Origin: Sphingomonas natans
GTDB taxonomy: Bacteria > Pseudomonadota > Alphaproteobacteria > Sphingomonadales > Sphingomonadaceae
Reading direction: 5' to 3'
Assembly (NCBI RefSeq): GCF_030546695.1
Contig: NZ_JAUOTP010000003.1
Location: 1-64,000 of the forward strand
Length of the DNA stretch: 64,000 nucleotides
Below are positions 16,200 through 24,883 of the stretch, piece after piece; position 1 is the first letter of the stretch; the number at the start of each line of letters is the position of its first letter. The notes under the pieces were generated by a model. The model had not been told where the DNA came from, ran no database searches, and saw only the letters and a program-made list of their open reading frames with translations. Position numbers and translations under genes: made by a program.

Positions 16200-16997
16200 A
16201 TGAAAATCGCTACCTACAATGTGAACGGCATCAACGGCCGACTGCCGGTGCTCCTGCGCTGGCTGACCGAAGAGCAGCCGGACATCGTGGTCCTGCAGGA
16301 GCTGAAGGCCCCGAAAGACAAGTTTCCAGAGGCGGCGATCCGCGACCTCGGCTACGACGTCGTCTGGTACGGTCAGCCGCGCTGGAACGGTGTCGCGATG
16401 CTGAGCCGAGTAGGTGAAATACACGAGACCCGTCGTGGACTGCCCGGCGATCCCGACCCGTCACAGAGCCGCTACATCGAGGCGGCGGTGAACGGAATCC
16501 TGGTCGCAGGGCTATATCTGCCCAACGGAAATCCGCGTCCCGGCCCGAAATTTGACTACAAGCTCGCGTGGTTCGAGCGACTGATCGAGCATGCCGCCGG
16601 GCTGATGGCCAGCGGCGCGCCCGTGGTGCTGCTAGGCGACTTCAACGTGATGCCGACCGAGCAAGACGTCTACAAGCCCGAGCGTTGGCTCGAAGATGCT
16701 CTGTTCGCGCCCGAAGTGCGCGCTGCCTTCGTCCGGCTGCTCGACCAGGGATGGACAGACGCGCTTCGCACCGTCCATCCCGACGAGACGATCTACACAT
16801 TCTTCGATTATTTCCGGCACGCCTACGAGCGCAACGCGGGGCTGCGGATCGATCATCTGCTCCTGAGTCCGGACTTGGCAAAACGGTTGAAGGACGCTCA
16901 AGTGGACCGTCACGTCCGGGGATGGGAGAAGACCAGCGACCACGCGCCGACCTGGATCGAACTCGGCGACGCCAAGGCCACGCGCAGGAAGCGGTAA
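16200..16997 (+). CDS. xth: Exodeoxyribonuclease III / AP endonuclease
   Basis: A 265-residue member of the exonuclease III family. Visible motifs: NVNGINGR at the start, VVLQELKA with the metal-binding Glu, LYLPNGNP, GDFNVMPTEQDVY, LRIDHLL, and the C-terminal SDHAP with the catalytic His. It cleaves abasic sites and trims 3' ends in base-excision repair. Its ATG directly abuts the stop of the ligD reading frame, so the two are surely co-transcribed. This pairing suggests a repair module for oxidised or broken DNA ends. If the upstream TAA is real, coupled translation of xth from the end of ligD would depend on internal initiation. Confidence 0.95.
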   Translation: MKIATYNVNGINGRLPVLLRWLTEEQPDIVVLQELKAPKDKFPEAAIRDLGYDVVWYGQPRWNGVAMLSRVGEIHETRRGLPGDPDPSQSRYIEAAVNGILVAGLYLPNGNPRPGPKFDYKLAWFERLIEHAAGLMASGAPVVLLGDFNVMPTEQDVYKPERWLEDALFAPEVRAAFVRLLDQGWTDALRTVHPDETIYTFFDYFRHAYERNAGLRIDHLLLSPDLAKRLKDAQVDRHVRGWEKTSDHAPTWIELGDAKATRRKR

Positions 16998-16998
16998 C

Positions 16999-17367
16999 GT
17001 GCCGGCATCCGATGAGACCGGCGACCCGTCCGGGCCGCCCGTGACACCCGACGGTCGATATATCGTCGTACGCGGTCGCTTGTGGCGCGCGTCCAACCCG
17101 CATCTCCCCACTGAAGGGCGCCAGGCGCTCGTCGACGAACTGATGGCAGCCCGCCGCGCGGTGGCATTGGCAAGACATGCTGGCGATGGCGCCGCAGAAA
17201 TCGCGGCGCATTCTGCCGTAGACAGGGCCAAGGTCGCGCTCGGTGAACGCGGACCTCCTTGGTGGACGGACGGAGCGCCCGACCTCAACCGACGGATGGC
17301 GAAGAACACCTGCTATGCAGAATGGTACGTGAGGACGCTGAGCAGGAGCACGAGGCCAGCTTCATGA
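16999..17367 (+). CDS. Conserved hypothetical protein in the ligD-xth operon
   Basis: A 122-residue protein from GTG 16999, one base after the xth stop. It reads as a conserved small soluble protein: RYIVVRGRLWRASNP, a helix LVDELMAARRAVALAR, then RAKVALGERGPPWW and NRRMAKNTCYAEWY. I recall similar uncharacterised proteins encoded next to DNA-repair genes in proteobacteria, but no function is established to my knowledge. The spacing argues for translation from the same mRNA as xth. Confidence 0.75.
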   Translation: MPASDETGDPSGPPVTPDGRYIVVRGRLWRASNPHLPTEGRQALVDELMAARRAVALARHAGDGAAEIAAHSAVDRAKVALGERGPPWWTDGAPDLNRRMAKNTCYAEWYVRTLSRSTRPAS

Positions 17368-17584
17368 GGTCAGCCTGTCCGGTCGGAGCGCGGCGTAGAG
17401 ACCCAGCCGCGCTCCTCCCCAATGCCGGGCGCGGGGACGCGGACCGACAGTCGATTAAACGTCCGGCCGAGCCGGATCTTGCGGGTCTCGATCGAGGACG
17501 CGGCGATCCTCTGTGGATAACTCCGTGAGTCCGGCGCGCCGAGATTTGAAACGTACGAAAGCCGGGCGCCGAGTGATGCGGCCC

Positions 17585-17872
17585 TCACCGCTGCCCAACG
17601 ATAGCCGTCCGACCTGCTTGGGCCGCCGCCGCGTCGATGACCACCAGTTCCGGCAACATGGAGACGGCCATGCGCTTCGCTATGACGATCAAGGCCTCGA
17701 TGTTCTCCCATGACGTAGCGCAGCCGTTCGCGGGGTTGGTGGGCGCGGGCGCGAAGATCGCAAGCGCGGCGTCCGTGACGCAAACCGTCCGCTGCAGATC
17801 ATGCATATCCATGGTGAACAGGACGCCACCTGGGACAAGCCTGGGCGGATCGACGAGGTGCGAGAAAACCAT
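17585..17872 (-). CDS. Small hypothetical protein
   Basis: A 95-residue frame from ATG 17872: MVFSHLVDPPRLVPGGVLF, then DLQRTVCVTDAALAIF and NIEALIVIAKRMAVSML. Hydrophobic and acidic periodicity suggests a real mixed alpha/beta protein. The upstream part of the open frame is Arg-rich and overlaps another small gene, so the shorter start is preferred. The family is not recognised. No clear ribosome-binding site precedes the ATG, which keeps confidence moderate. Confidence 0.5.
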   Translation of the reverse strand: MVFSHLVDPPRLVPGGVLFTMDMHDLQRTVCVTDAALAIFAPAPTNPANGCATSWENIEALIVIAKRMAVSMLPELVVIDAAAAQAGRTAIVGQR

Positions 17873-17972
17873 GCGCGTCACGTAGGCGGCGCGGCCATCG
17901 CCACCATCGCTCGGGCCTGCGTCTTGGCCCCCATTTCGGTTCTTTCGTCGCGAGCGTTCCCGCCGATAGCCG

Positions 17973-18119
17973 CTATTTCTTGGCGGCCGTCTTGCCGCCC
18001 TTCTTGCCAAGCTCGGCTTGCGCGGCAGAAGACTTGCGCGGGTTCTTCTCGCCGGCTTCGGCGGCCTTAGCGTTCGCTTTCTGCGCGGTGGCGCTGCCGT
18101 GCCCCTTCTTCTCTGTCAT
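17973..18119 (-). CDS. 48-residue Lys/Ala-rich basic protein
   Basis: ATG 18119 gives a 48-residue peptide beginning MTEKKGHGSATAQKANAKAA and ending GKKGGKTAAKK. It is strongly basic, lacks hydrophobic residues, and is probably disordered. Small Lys/Ala/Gly-rich proteins of this kind are common stress-induced products in sphingomonads, possibly binding nucleic acid; that function is inference. The gene is preceded by a convincing EcfG-type promoter at 18164-18188, about 45 bp upstream of the ATG, which supports it being a general-stress gene. Confidence 0.7.
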   Translation of the reverse strand: MTEKKGHGSATAQKANAKAAEAGEKNPRKSSAAQAELGKKGGKTAAKK

Positions 18120-18163
18120 CAGATAGTCCTCTGCTTCAAACTACGGCGTCTTCGTGCTCGGGA

Positions 18164-18188
18164 AACGGGAAGGACGCCGAGCCGTTCC
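18164..18188 (-). promoter_or_regulatory. EcfG-type (general stress sigma factor) promoter
   Basis: On the minus strand GGAAC (18188-18184) is followed after exactly 16 bases by CGTT (18167-18164). That is the consensus -35/-10 pair of the alphaproteobacterial general stress sigma factor. It points at the 48-residue basic protein starting at 18119. Confidence 0.7.
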
Positions 18189-18254
18189 GCCACGGCGTAT
18201 TCAGCCATGATCCCGGATACTGCTCAGGAAAGCATGAGTGGTTGCGCGTGCAAC

Positions 18255-19034
18255 CTAGTCGTCCGTGCCCCGGCTCTTGAGCAAGGCATCCTTGACGGTC
18301 GTTCCCGCCAACGTCCCCGCCGCAACAGACATCACCGTGCTTCCCACGAAGAAGTCGGCGATGCCAGCTACCGTCCCAAACGCAAGCAAAACGGAGCCTG
18401 TTACCGGCGCCGCGGCGGCAACTCGACCGACCGTGACCTTGGCTTCCTGCCGAAGCGTCCGGATCCGCTCCAAGGCCGCGGCCAGAGGTTTCTCCGAGCG
18501 CGCGAGCCGGATCAGTTCGCCGAGCGCCGCATGAAGTGCGCGCAGCTGCAAAAGCGCCTGATCCCGATCTGCATCGACCGGACCGCCATTGTCGCGCGAC
18601 CTCTCCTCCTCGCGTATCAGCCGTTCGAGCGCGTCAAGCGCGGCCGGCGCGAGCGCGCGCACGACGGCGGATTGCTCGAGCAGCGTCGAGCGCCCGGTCC
18701 AGCGACTTGAGCGCTGGGAGGGCGGCTCTGCAACCTCGTCCCTCAGTAGCGCAAACTCCGCGCGGACCCGCTCACGTCGATCCTGGCGATTTCCTTCCTC
18801 TCGCAGATGACGCACCAGCGCCGGGAGATTGGGTTGAGCCGCGACGAAGCTGGGCGCGAGGGAACGGAGATTCGCTCGTGCCAGCAAGCAGCGACGAAGC
18901 GCCTTGTATCTCGCGTCGTCTGCGAGATCCTGGATCCCGTCGCATGCACCAAGGCACAGGGTCTGCAGCCGCTGGACTGCCTCCACGTCGCCCAGCCTAT
19001 CCGGCCAACCGCGCGAGACGACCTTCATCTCCAT
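18255..19034 (-). CDS. Hypothetical protein with C-terminal membrane segment
   Basis: A 259-residue protein, mostly charged alpha-helix with many Arg/Leu/Glu residues (~1-200). It ends in a hydrophobic stretch from ~205 (VTGSVLLAFGTVAGIADFFVG) that could be one or two membrane helices. The N-terminal two thirds hold a likely coiled coil (ALDALERLIREEERSR). The composition and length argue for a real gene, but I do not recognise the family. Tail-anchoring to the inner membrane is a reasonable reading. It lies between the stress peptide and the divergent amidinohydrolase gene. Confidence 0.6.
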   Translation of the reverse strand: MEMKVVSRGWPDRLGDVEAVQRLQTLCLGACDGIQDLADDARYKALRRCLLARANLRSLAPSFVAAQPNLPALVRHLREEGNRQDRRERVRAEFALLRDEVAEPPSQRSSRWTGRSTLLEQSAVVRALAPAALDALERLIREEERSRDNGGPVDADRDQALLQLRALHAALGELIRLARSEKPLAAALERIRTLRQEAKVTVGRVAAAAPVTGSVLLAFGTVAGIADFFVGSTVMSVAAGTLAGTTVKDALLKSRGTDD

Positions 19035-19228
19035 ATCGTTCCCTTTTCGTTCCGCCGAATCGCAGATCGCATATTCGTGGACCTGTAGGAAAGCAGGATC
19101 TCTGCTCGCCGTGAGGATCTGGTCTGCGGCTTAAATCCCCTCTGTAAAGCCTGCCCGATGCTCGCCGCGCCGGCCAGAACAAGGGCCGCTATGGAACTAT
19201 CGGGGTCGCCGCGCTTTGCCCCAAGTCT

Positions 19229-20131
19229 ATGAAGCTCAACGTTTTTGACGACATCGTCGTCCCAATTCACTCTCGCGACGGGTCTCCTAAGGTCATAGGC
19301 GACACTGCCCGTCTGCGGGAGGTGGTTCTATGCCCGCCGTCTTATCTTGCGCCGGTGCCCTGCTGCTCCGTCACGCGCGAGAAGCTGCGCGATGGCTTCC
19401 AAACCGATACCGAGTTGGCCGGCAGGCAGCACCGCGTTCTTCAGCGGGCGCTCGAGCGCTTCGGGGTGCAATGCCACGTCATACCCGCCGCGCCCGACAT
19501 GCCGGACCTGTCGTTCACGCGCGACGTCGCCGCCACCACACCGTGGGGCCTCGTTCTGCTCAACCCGGCAATGCCGCATCGCTCGATCGAGGTGGAGCAC
19601 TTCTCTGCCGCGATCGAGCGCATCAGCGGCGTCCCGGCACGTCGCATCACAGACGGCTTCATCGAGGGCGGCGACGTCTGCGTCGCACGGCCGGGCCTGC
19701 TCATCGTCGGCGTGTCAGGCGACCGGACCGACCAGCGGGGGGCTGACGCCTTCGCCCGCCTGTTTCGCGAGCAGAGTTGGGAGGTAATTACCTACCGCTT
19801 CGATCCGCACTTCCTCCACCTGGACACGATCTTCTGTATGCTCGACGACGCCACCGCGCTCGCATGCACGGACGTGCTGGACAACGGATTCCTGGATCAG
19901 CTCGAAGACCGCGGCATCAAGGTCATACCCGTTTCCTACAAGGAGGCGCGCCGCCTTGGCTGCAATGTGGTGTCGATCGACGGAAAGACGATCTTCACGA
20001 GCGATCGGGAGCCGAGGGTTGCTGAGGCTCTCCGGCAAAGCGGGTATCGGGTCGAAACGTTCGACATCTCCGAGTTTTCGGCGTGTGGCGGTGGGATCCA
20101 TTGCCTGACCATGCCTCTGGCACGGGGTTAG
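19229..20131 (+). CDS. DDAH-like amidinohydrolase (dimethylarginine dimethylaminohydrolase family)
   Basis: A 300-residue enzyme of the pentein/amidinotransferase superfamily. Catalytic signature in order: PDLSFTRDVA with Asp93, FIEGGDV with Glu146 and Asp149, HFLHLDTIF with His197, and the nucleophilic Cys292 in GGGIHCLTMPL. These match dimethylarginine dimethylaminohydrolases, which convert methylated arginines to citrulline and methylamines; arginine deiminase or ornithine-forming activity cannot be excluded. The enzyme is cytoplasmic, with no signal peptide. It stands alone between unrelated genes, so its substrate cannot be inferred from context. Confidence 0.88.
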   Translation: MKLNVFDDIVVPIHSRDGSPKVIGDTARLREVVLCPPSYLAPVPCCSVTREKLRDGFQTDTELAGRQHRVLQRALERFGVQCHVIPAAPDMPDLSFTRDVAATTPWGLVLLNPAMPHRSIEVEHFSAAIERISGVPARRITDGFIEGGDVCVARPGLLIVGVSGDRTDQRGADAFARLFREQSWEVITYRFDPHFLHLDTIFCMLDDATALACTDVLDNGFLDQLEDRGIKVIPVSYKEARRLGCNVVSIDGKTIFTSDREPRVAEALRQSGYRVETFDISEFSACGGGIHCLTMPLARG

Positions 20132-20233
20132 CCGATCCTACGGCGCGAGCCGCCGAACATAGTTTGGCCCGATTGGATCAGGCAAAGCATCTCAATAGCC
20201 CGGACGCCACGCTCCAAGACACTTGCCGGATTA

Positions 20234-21688
20234 TCACCGCCAAAAGCATTTGGCGTCGATCAGGTCGTCGTAGGCTTCGTCCGCCGCCTCAATCAGACGT
20301 GCCTTCCGCTCGGGGTCGGACGCTATTGCCGCGGCGTGTCCGCCTGGGTCGAGGAGCCTCAGCACCTCTGGCGCTGTTGCGAGATCGTTCAGGCCCCCGA
20401 GCTGCTCCTGCAATTCCTCTAGAGCCGCGACGAACTTCTTGGAGCGCCGCTTCTCTCGCTTGCGCTGAAAGATGGGTTTGAAAAACTCTGACGCGTAGCG
20501 CAGCTTCTTGGCGTCCTTGCGGACTTCATGACGCGTCTCGTCGTCCGCCGTGAGCAGGTCGCGCCCGTCCTTCTTCACCTTCTTGCGAAACCGGTTGAGC
20601 GCGCCTTCCGCATGCGCGCGGATCGGCCTGCATCGATCGGTCTCCAGCGCTTCGTTCCGGAGCCATTCCCCCGCGGCGGTCCACTCCAACAGGTCGAGCA
20701 TCGTTGCCCTGGCGCTCGGCGTTGCGAGCACCGCCTCTACGCGATCATAAGCATCCTCCCGCGCTGAGAAAATTCGATCGCGCAGAGACCCAGCCTCGGT
20801 ATGATCAAGCAGCACATCGAGATTGCGCGCGTCGCCGAGATCGGCCGCAAGCCCGCGCAGCTGTCCCCGCAGCCGCTCTGCTTCTGCGCCGCGCACGATC
20901 GAGGCGAAGATCGAAAAGGCCGACCTCAATCGCCGCAGCGCCACACGTGCCTGGTGTAGCGTGTCGGGATTTCGGTCGGGAAAGAGGGCGGCTTCGTTCA
21001 GCCTGAAATGGCGGACACAGCCGTAGACGATGCGTTGGAAGGCCTCCGCCGACGTCATGCCGTCATCCAGAGCCGCAGGCTCGGCCTTGAACGAAGAGCG
21101 GACCTCGTCCGAGAGACGATAGCCCCGTTCGGACTTGGTCAGGACGCCTGGACGCACCGGCGCCCGCGCATCGAGACGCCGAGCCAGCGCGAAGAGGTCG
21201 GCGGCAGCGCCCTCCTTCAGTTCCAGCTCGATCTCCGTGATCGGCGAGTTGCGGTCGGCGGCGATCGTCTCACCACGATCGATCACCAGCTCGATCGTTG
21301 AAGCGCCCTCCTGAACCATCCAAAGGTGCCTCTCGATGCGCACCTCGAACCGCGGCTCGATCCTTTCGACCGCATCGCCGACAATGGCACGGATCGGGTT
21401 CGTCTCGTCGAGCCGAGGCTGGTCGCCGTCGACGGGGCACTCCCACTCGCCACGCGCGAACAGTCCCGCGGTGCCCCCGCCGGCGGCCTTGACGGTTTGG
21501 ACGCGTTGCTCACCCGATCGGCGAATGCGGAGCGACAGACCGGCCTTGCGGAGCCCATTTTCGGGCGTATCGAAATAAATGGCACGCTGATCGATCACCT
21601 GCGGCTCGCCGACGAGCAAGGGAGACCCTTCGATTGCGAGCGCCGCCTCCCGGCTCACGTCGAGCTTCAGTTCGATCTCACTTGCCAT
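20234..21688 (-). CDS. CYTH-CHAD domain protein (inorganic triphosphatase-like)
   Basis: A 484-residue two-domain protein. The N-terminal CYTH domain (~1-200) begins with the ExExK motif (E4, E6, K8 in SEIELKLDV) and keeps the Arg-rich strand LSLRIRR and the ELVIDRGE and EIELELKEG strands of the triphosphate tunnel. The C-terminal CHAD helical domain (~215-484) has histidine-bearing helices such as HQARVALRRLRSAFSIF and ETRHEVRKDAKKLRYASEF, which bind polyphosphate. Such proteins hydrolyse inorganic triphosphate and associate with polyphosphate granules. It is a single-gene unit with no obvious partner nearby. Confidence 0.93.
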   Translation of the reverse strand: MASEIELKLDVSREAALAIEGSPLLVGEPQVIDQRAIYFDTPENGLRKAGLSLRIRRSGEQRVQTVKAAGGGTAGLFARGEWECPVDGDQPRLDETNPIRAIVGDAVERIEPRFEVRIERHLWMVQEGASTIELVIDRGETIAADRNSPITEIELELKEGAAADLFALARRLDARAPVRPGVLTKSERGYRLSDEVRSSFKAEPAALDDGMTSAEAFQRIVYGCVRHFRLNEAALFPDRNPDTLHQARVALRRLRSAFSIFASIVRGAEAERLRGQLRGLAADLGDARNLDVLLDHTEAGSLRDRIFSAREDAYDRVEAVLATPSARATMLDLLEWTAAGEWLRNEALETDRCRPIRAHAEGALNRFRKKVKKDGRDLLTADDETRHEVRKDAKKLRYASEFFKPIFQRKREKRRSKKFVAALEELQEQLGGLNDLATAPEVLRLLDPGGHAAAIASDPERKARLIEAADEAYDDLIDAKCFWR

Positions 21689-22071
21689 GCAGGTCCGTTT
21701 CTCTGGGTTGAAGAATATAACCCTCGGGAAGGCTCACTGTTCATTCCGCCGCCGGCGCCTACCGTTCCAGCTGGCTATAGCGAGCTAGGTCACAGCATCA
21801 TGCGTCATGGTCCGCCCGGACCAGCCGTTCGTCCTGAGCGGCCGTGCCGCCATCGACGCTGTGTCCGCGATGCCAAGATGGTCGTCCGTGGACTCGCAAG
21901 AATCAGGTCATGCGACCGCAGGAAGGGCTGATCACGATGGCCGACCGGGCGGAAGCGGCCAATGAAGGCGAAAACGGATATGCCGTCCACTGCACGACCA
22001 CGATCCGCCGCCTGGAACACGCCGCGGGACAGAGCTGGTACGGCAGGCTCGTCTGGAGACCCGGATCCAGC
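21689..22071. other. Intergenic region
   Basis: About 380 bp between the CYTH-CHAD start and the end of a phasin-like gene. Short frames on both strands lack motifs. No tRNA or strong hairpin was recognised; it should hold the CYTH-CHAD promoter. Confidence 0.4.
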
Positions 22072-22536
22072 TCAGGGCGTCTGCAAAGCAGCGGACCGAT
22101 TTCGGAGGCGCTTGTCATTCCCGACGACCGTGCGGTGGATCGGTGCCAAAGCGAGCGCCGGGAGGGTCACAACGGCGGCGGTGGCCGCGAGGTTCTGTTC
22201 GGCGATCCGCATCCAGTCAGACGGCCAGAGCGCGGCGCCGCTGAACAGCCGGCCCATCACCGCCATATTCGCCTCGGCAGCCAGGAGCAGGGTTTCGCCG
22301 GCCGCCGTCACGGCTCGTCCGGATACCGCGAAGGCAGATGTTTTTTCAGACACCATTTTCGAAAGCTCGACATGGTCGGCCGTCCATGGCTGCCGCATGG
22401 CATCGGCGATCGTCGGCAGCCTCGCTACAACCACGCTGTGCGCGCTTGAAACCGTCTCACTCATGTCATTGAGAAGGCTGAGACTGTTGAGCGGCCACAT
22501 CCATAGCGCCATCGCGTTTTCTGATACCGTCGTCAT
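22072..22536 (-). CDS. Phasin-like small helical protein
   Basis: A 154-residue protein with long Ala/Val/Met-rich amphipathic helices and almost no glycine or proline in the core (VELSKMVSEKTSAFAVSGRAV, AAEANMAVMGRLFSG). This resembles phasins and related granule- or membrane-surface proteins of alphaproteobacteria. An AAGGGG motif about six bases before ATG 22536 supports the start. Phasins coat polyhydroxyalkanoate granules, but no polymer synthase is in the window, so the assignment rests on composition only. Confidence 0.55.
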   Translation of the reverse strand: MTTVSENAMALWMWPLNSLSLLNDMSETVSSAHSVVVARLPTIADAMRQPWTADHVELSKMVSEKTSAFAVSGRAVTAAGETLLLAAEANMAVMGRLFSGAALWPSDWMRIAEQNLAATAAVVTLPALALAPIHRTVVGNDKRLRNRSAALQTP

Positions 22537-22633
22537 TTCAACCCCTTGCTGCGGCGCAACAACGCGTGGGAGGTGGCCCGGTGTTCCATTTCATGGTCGT
22601 TGAACGCGCCACGACCTGAGCCGTTAAGAGGGG

Positions 22634-23716
22634 GTGAGCACAGCCCCTATCCTGCCAGCCGAACGGCGGTGGCTCCCGAGGCGGCTGCTGCTGACGCGCT
22701 CTGCCGCCGGCTGGGCGCATGGCCGCGAGATCGCGCGTCGTGCCGCGGAGACCGGCGTTGAGATCATCGAACTGACCAGCGATCGCCTTTCGCTCGACCT
22801 GCCCGAAGATCCTCGCCGCGCTTATGCCGAGGCCAAGGCGACGCTGGCCGTGGTCGTCGCACCGCCGTCGAAGCTAAAGCTGCAGCCGATCGCGCCGAGC
22901 GCCGACTGGCGGGTCGACCTCGCCGAGGGCTGTCCGGCGCATTGCAGCTACTGCTACCTCGCCGGATCACTGAAGGGGCCGCCGATTACGCGCGTCTACG
23001 CAAACCTTGAGGAGATCCTCGGCAGCCTTCCCGCTTATCTGGGCCAAGGCACGATCACCTCGCGAAGCCGCATGCGCGCTCACGAGGGCACTACTTTCGA
23101 GGCATCCTGCTACACCGATCCGCTGGCGCTCGAGCCGCTGACCGGCTCGCTCTCGGCGGCGATCGCCTGGTTCGGCCGCTGGGACGCGGACGCGCAGCTT
23201 CGCTTCACGACGAAGTTTGCTGACGTCGAGCCGCTGCTGAGCCTCGAGCACGGCGGACGCACCCGGATGCGCGCCTCGATCAATCCGCCTGCCTTCGCGC
23301 GTTTCGAGGGTGGCACCTCCCCCGTGGCAGCGCGGCTAGCGGCGCTACGGCGCATGGCGCTTGCCGGCTATCCGGTCGGCCTGACGATTGCGCCGATCAT
23401 TGCCGCCATAGGCTGGGAGGCGGCATACATTGCGCTTATCGAGGACGCCGCGGCGGCGCTCGCAGATATTCCGACACTCGACCTCACCGTCGAGCTCATC
23501 ACGCATCGGTTCAATGCGGGTTCGAAGGCGATGTTGGAAAGCTGCTATCCGGGATCGGCGCTCGACATGACCGATGCCAACCGAACGACCAAGCGAACCA
23601 AGTTCGGCACCGAGAAGCAGGTCTACGACGCAGCGACGATGCGCGCCCTACGCAGCTTCTTCGAGCGAGGGATCGGCGAGGCACTCCCCACGGCTCAGAT
23701 CCTCTACTGGACATGA
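22634..23716 (+). CDS. Spore photoproduct lyase-like radical SAM protein
   Basis: A 360-residue protein with the radical SAM cluster motif C100-x3-C104-x2-C107 (CPAHCSYC). It is embedded in a context typical of spore photoproduct lyases: KLKLQPIAPSADW before it, and ITHRFNAGSK and TKRTKFG later. Spore photoproduct lyase reverses a UV-induced thymine adduct. Members in non-sporulating alphaproteobacteria lack proven substrates and may repair other DNA lesions. The next gene, a metallophosphoesterase, overlaps its stop by 4 bp (ATGA), so the two proteins are co-translated. The start is GTG 22634. Confidence 0.88.
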   Translation: MSTAPILPAERRWLPRRLLLTRSAAGWAHGREIARRAAETGVEIIELTSDRLSLDLPEDPRRAYAEAKATLAVVVAPPSKLKLQPIAPSADWRVDLAEGCPAHCSYCYLAGSLKGPPITRVYANLEEILGSLPAYLGQGTITSRSRMRAHEGTTFEASCYTDPLALEPLTGSLSAAIAWFGRWDADAQLRFTTKFADVEPLLSLEHGGRTRMRASINPPAFARFEGGTSPVAARLAALRRMALAGYPVGLTIAPIIAAIGWEAAYIALIEDAAAALADIPTLDLTVELITHRFNAGSKAMLESCYPGSALDMTDANRTTKRTKFGTEKQVYDAATMRALRSFFERGIGEALPTAQILYWT

Positions 23717-24219
23717 CAACCTACTTTACCGCCGACACCCATTTCGGCGACCACCGCACGATCAACATCTGGAAGCGGCCTTTCGCGAATATGGCTGAGA
23801 TGGACGCCGTCCTTCTGGCGCGGTGGGAGGAGAGCGTTGGTCCCGAGGACAACGTCTGGCACCTTGGCGACTTCGCGCGGCGAGCCGACGATGTCGCGGC
23901 GATCCTCGCCAAACTTCCGGGTCGCAAGCACCTCGTCCGTGGCAACAACGATCCCGAGGGGACGCTCGCGGCGTCCGGGTGGACGAGTGTGCAGGATTAC
24001 GCCGAGATCGAGGTGGACGGTCAGAAGCTGGTTCTGTGCCATTATCCCTTCAGGAGCTGGAACGGGCAGCATCGCGGCGCGATCAACCTCCATGGACACA
24101 GCCACGGCCGCCTGAAGGCAATGCCGCGCCAATATGATATCGGAGTGGATGTTCACGACTACGCACCCGTCACGCTAGCCAGGCTGACCGGCCGCACTGC
24201 GGTCGACCGGAAAGGGTGA
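23713..24219 (+). CDS. Calcineurin-like metallophosphoesterase
   Basis: A 168-residue single-domain phosphoesterase with the canonical metal-binding motifs TADTHFGDHR, VWHLGDFA, RGNNDPE, LCHYPFRSW and NLHGHSHGR. These ligate two metals and cleave phosphomono- or diesters. The gene overlaps the radical SAM gene by 4 bp, implying translational coupling and perhaps action on the same nucleic-acid or nucleotide substrate. That functional link is inference; homologous small phosphoesterases are often found near repair or RNA-processing genes. Confidence 0.92.
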   Translation: MTTYFTADTHFGDHRTINIWKRPFANMAEMDAVLLARWEESVGPEDNVWHLGDFARRADDVAAILAKLPGRKHLVRGNNDPEGTLAASGWTSVQDYAEIEVDGQKLVLCHYPFRSWNGQHRGAINLHGHSHGRLKAMPRQYDIGVDVHDYAPVTLARLTGRTAVDRKG

Positions 24220-24222
24220 CCG

Positions 24223-24510
24223 TCAGCCCGCGACGTCGGCAGCGGTCAGCAAGATCGGTGGTTCGCCGCCCAGACGGCTGACGAACTCGCGATGCGCGAT
24301 CCTGTGGATGTCGGCTTCGTATTCAATGAACGTTTCGATCGCGGTTTCGCGGTCGATCGCCTCGACGGTGGGGTCGAACAGCTCTGCCAGCGCCTCGATC
24401 GTGATCAAGAACTCGACCAGTCCCATCCCGGTCTCGCCGACGAACAACATGCCCTCGCGCTCGGGCAGCCACTGCCAATCGCCGGCTTCGAAGCGCACGC
24501 TTACTGCCAT
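24223..24510 (-). CDS. Small hypothetical protein, DUF1488-like
   Basis: A 95-residue acidic protein. The middle (TIEALAELFDP) and end (FIEYEADIHRIAHREF) resemble the pattern of DUF1488 proteins, a short domain of unknown function. The assignment is by eye and weak. It lies 3 bp after a second small gene on the same strand and convergent with the phosphoesterase. Balanced composition and close packing support a real gene. Confidence 0.6.
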   Translation of the reverse strand: MAVSVRFEAGDWQWLPEREGMLFVGETGMGLVEFLITIEALAELFDPTVEAIDRETAIETFIEYEADIHRIAHREFVSRLGGEPPILLTAADVAG

Positions 24511-24513
24511 GCT

Positions 24514-24798
24514 CTAGCGTCCCTCGCCGGTTGACGGCAGCCGCTCCACGAGAACCGCGATGCCTTCGCCACACAAGGTCAGCATCGCGGCGCCATTGAT
24601 CTGTAGCGGGTGCTCAATGGTCAGCACGGCCGCCGTGCGGTGCTCGGGGTCAAGCTGCGCCCACGCGCGGACCGCACCCTCGAGAGACGTCACGTCCGCC
24701 ACATCGCCATCGCCGCGCGGAACGTTCTCGAGCGCGGCGCTCACACGCCAGTCGATGGGTGGCGTCTTCGCCTCGTCGGCCCAGGGTGCTTCCGTCAT
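24514..24798 (-). CDS. Small conserved hypothetical protein
   Basis: From ATG 24798 the frame gives 94 residues: MTEAPWADEAKTPP, later DVTSLEGAVRAWAQLDPEHR and AAVLTIEHPLQINGAAM. It reads as a compact alpha/beta protein with an acidic N-terminus. The longer upstream part of the frame is Arg-rich and less protein-like, so the internal ATG is preferred. Three bases separate it from the downstream small gene, suggesting a two-gene transcript. No family is recognised. Confidence 0.6.
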   Translation of the reverse strand: MTEAPWADEAKTPPIDWRVSAALENVPRGDGDVADVTSLEGAVRAWAQLDPEHRTAAVLTIEHPLQINGAAMLTLCGEGIAVLVERLPSTGEGR

Positions 24799-24883
24799 CG
24801 TCACGTCTCCGCGGATGCGCGCCTCGACAGCAAACCGACGGGCGCGCATGCTCGGCCGCACGAGCCTGTGCCCATCGAGACGC

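Noticed and set aside
17512-17520. Perfect DnaA box (TTATCCACA), with another near 54621-54629
   Set aside because: Single 9-mers are expected by chance in 64 kb and neither lies in a cluster with AT-rich repeats, so no origin is claimed.
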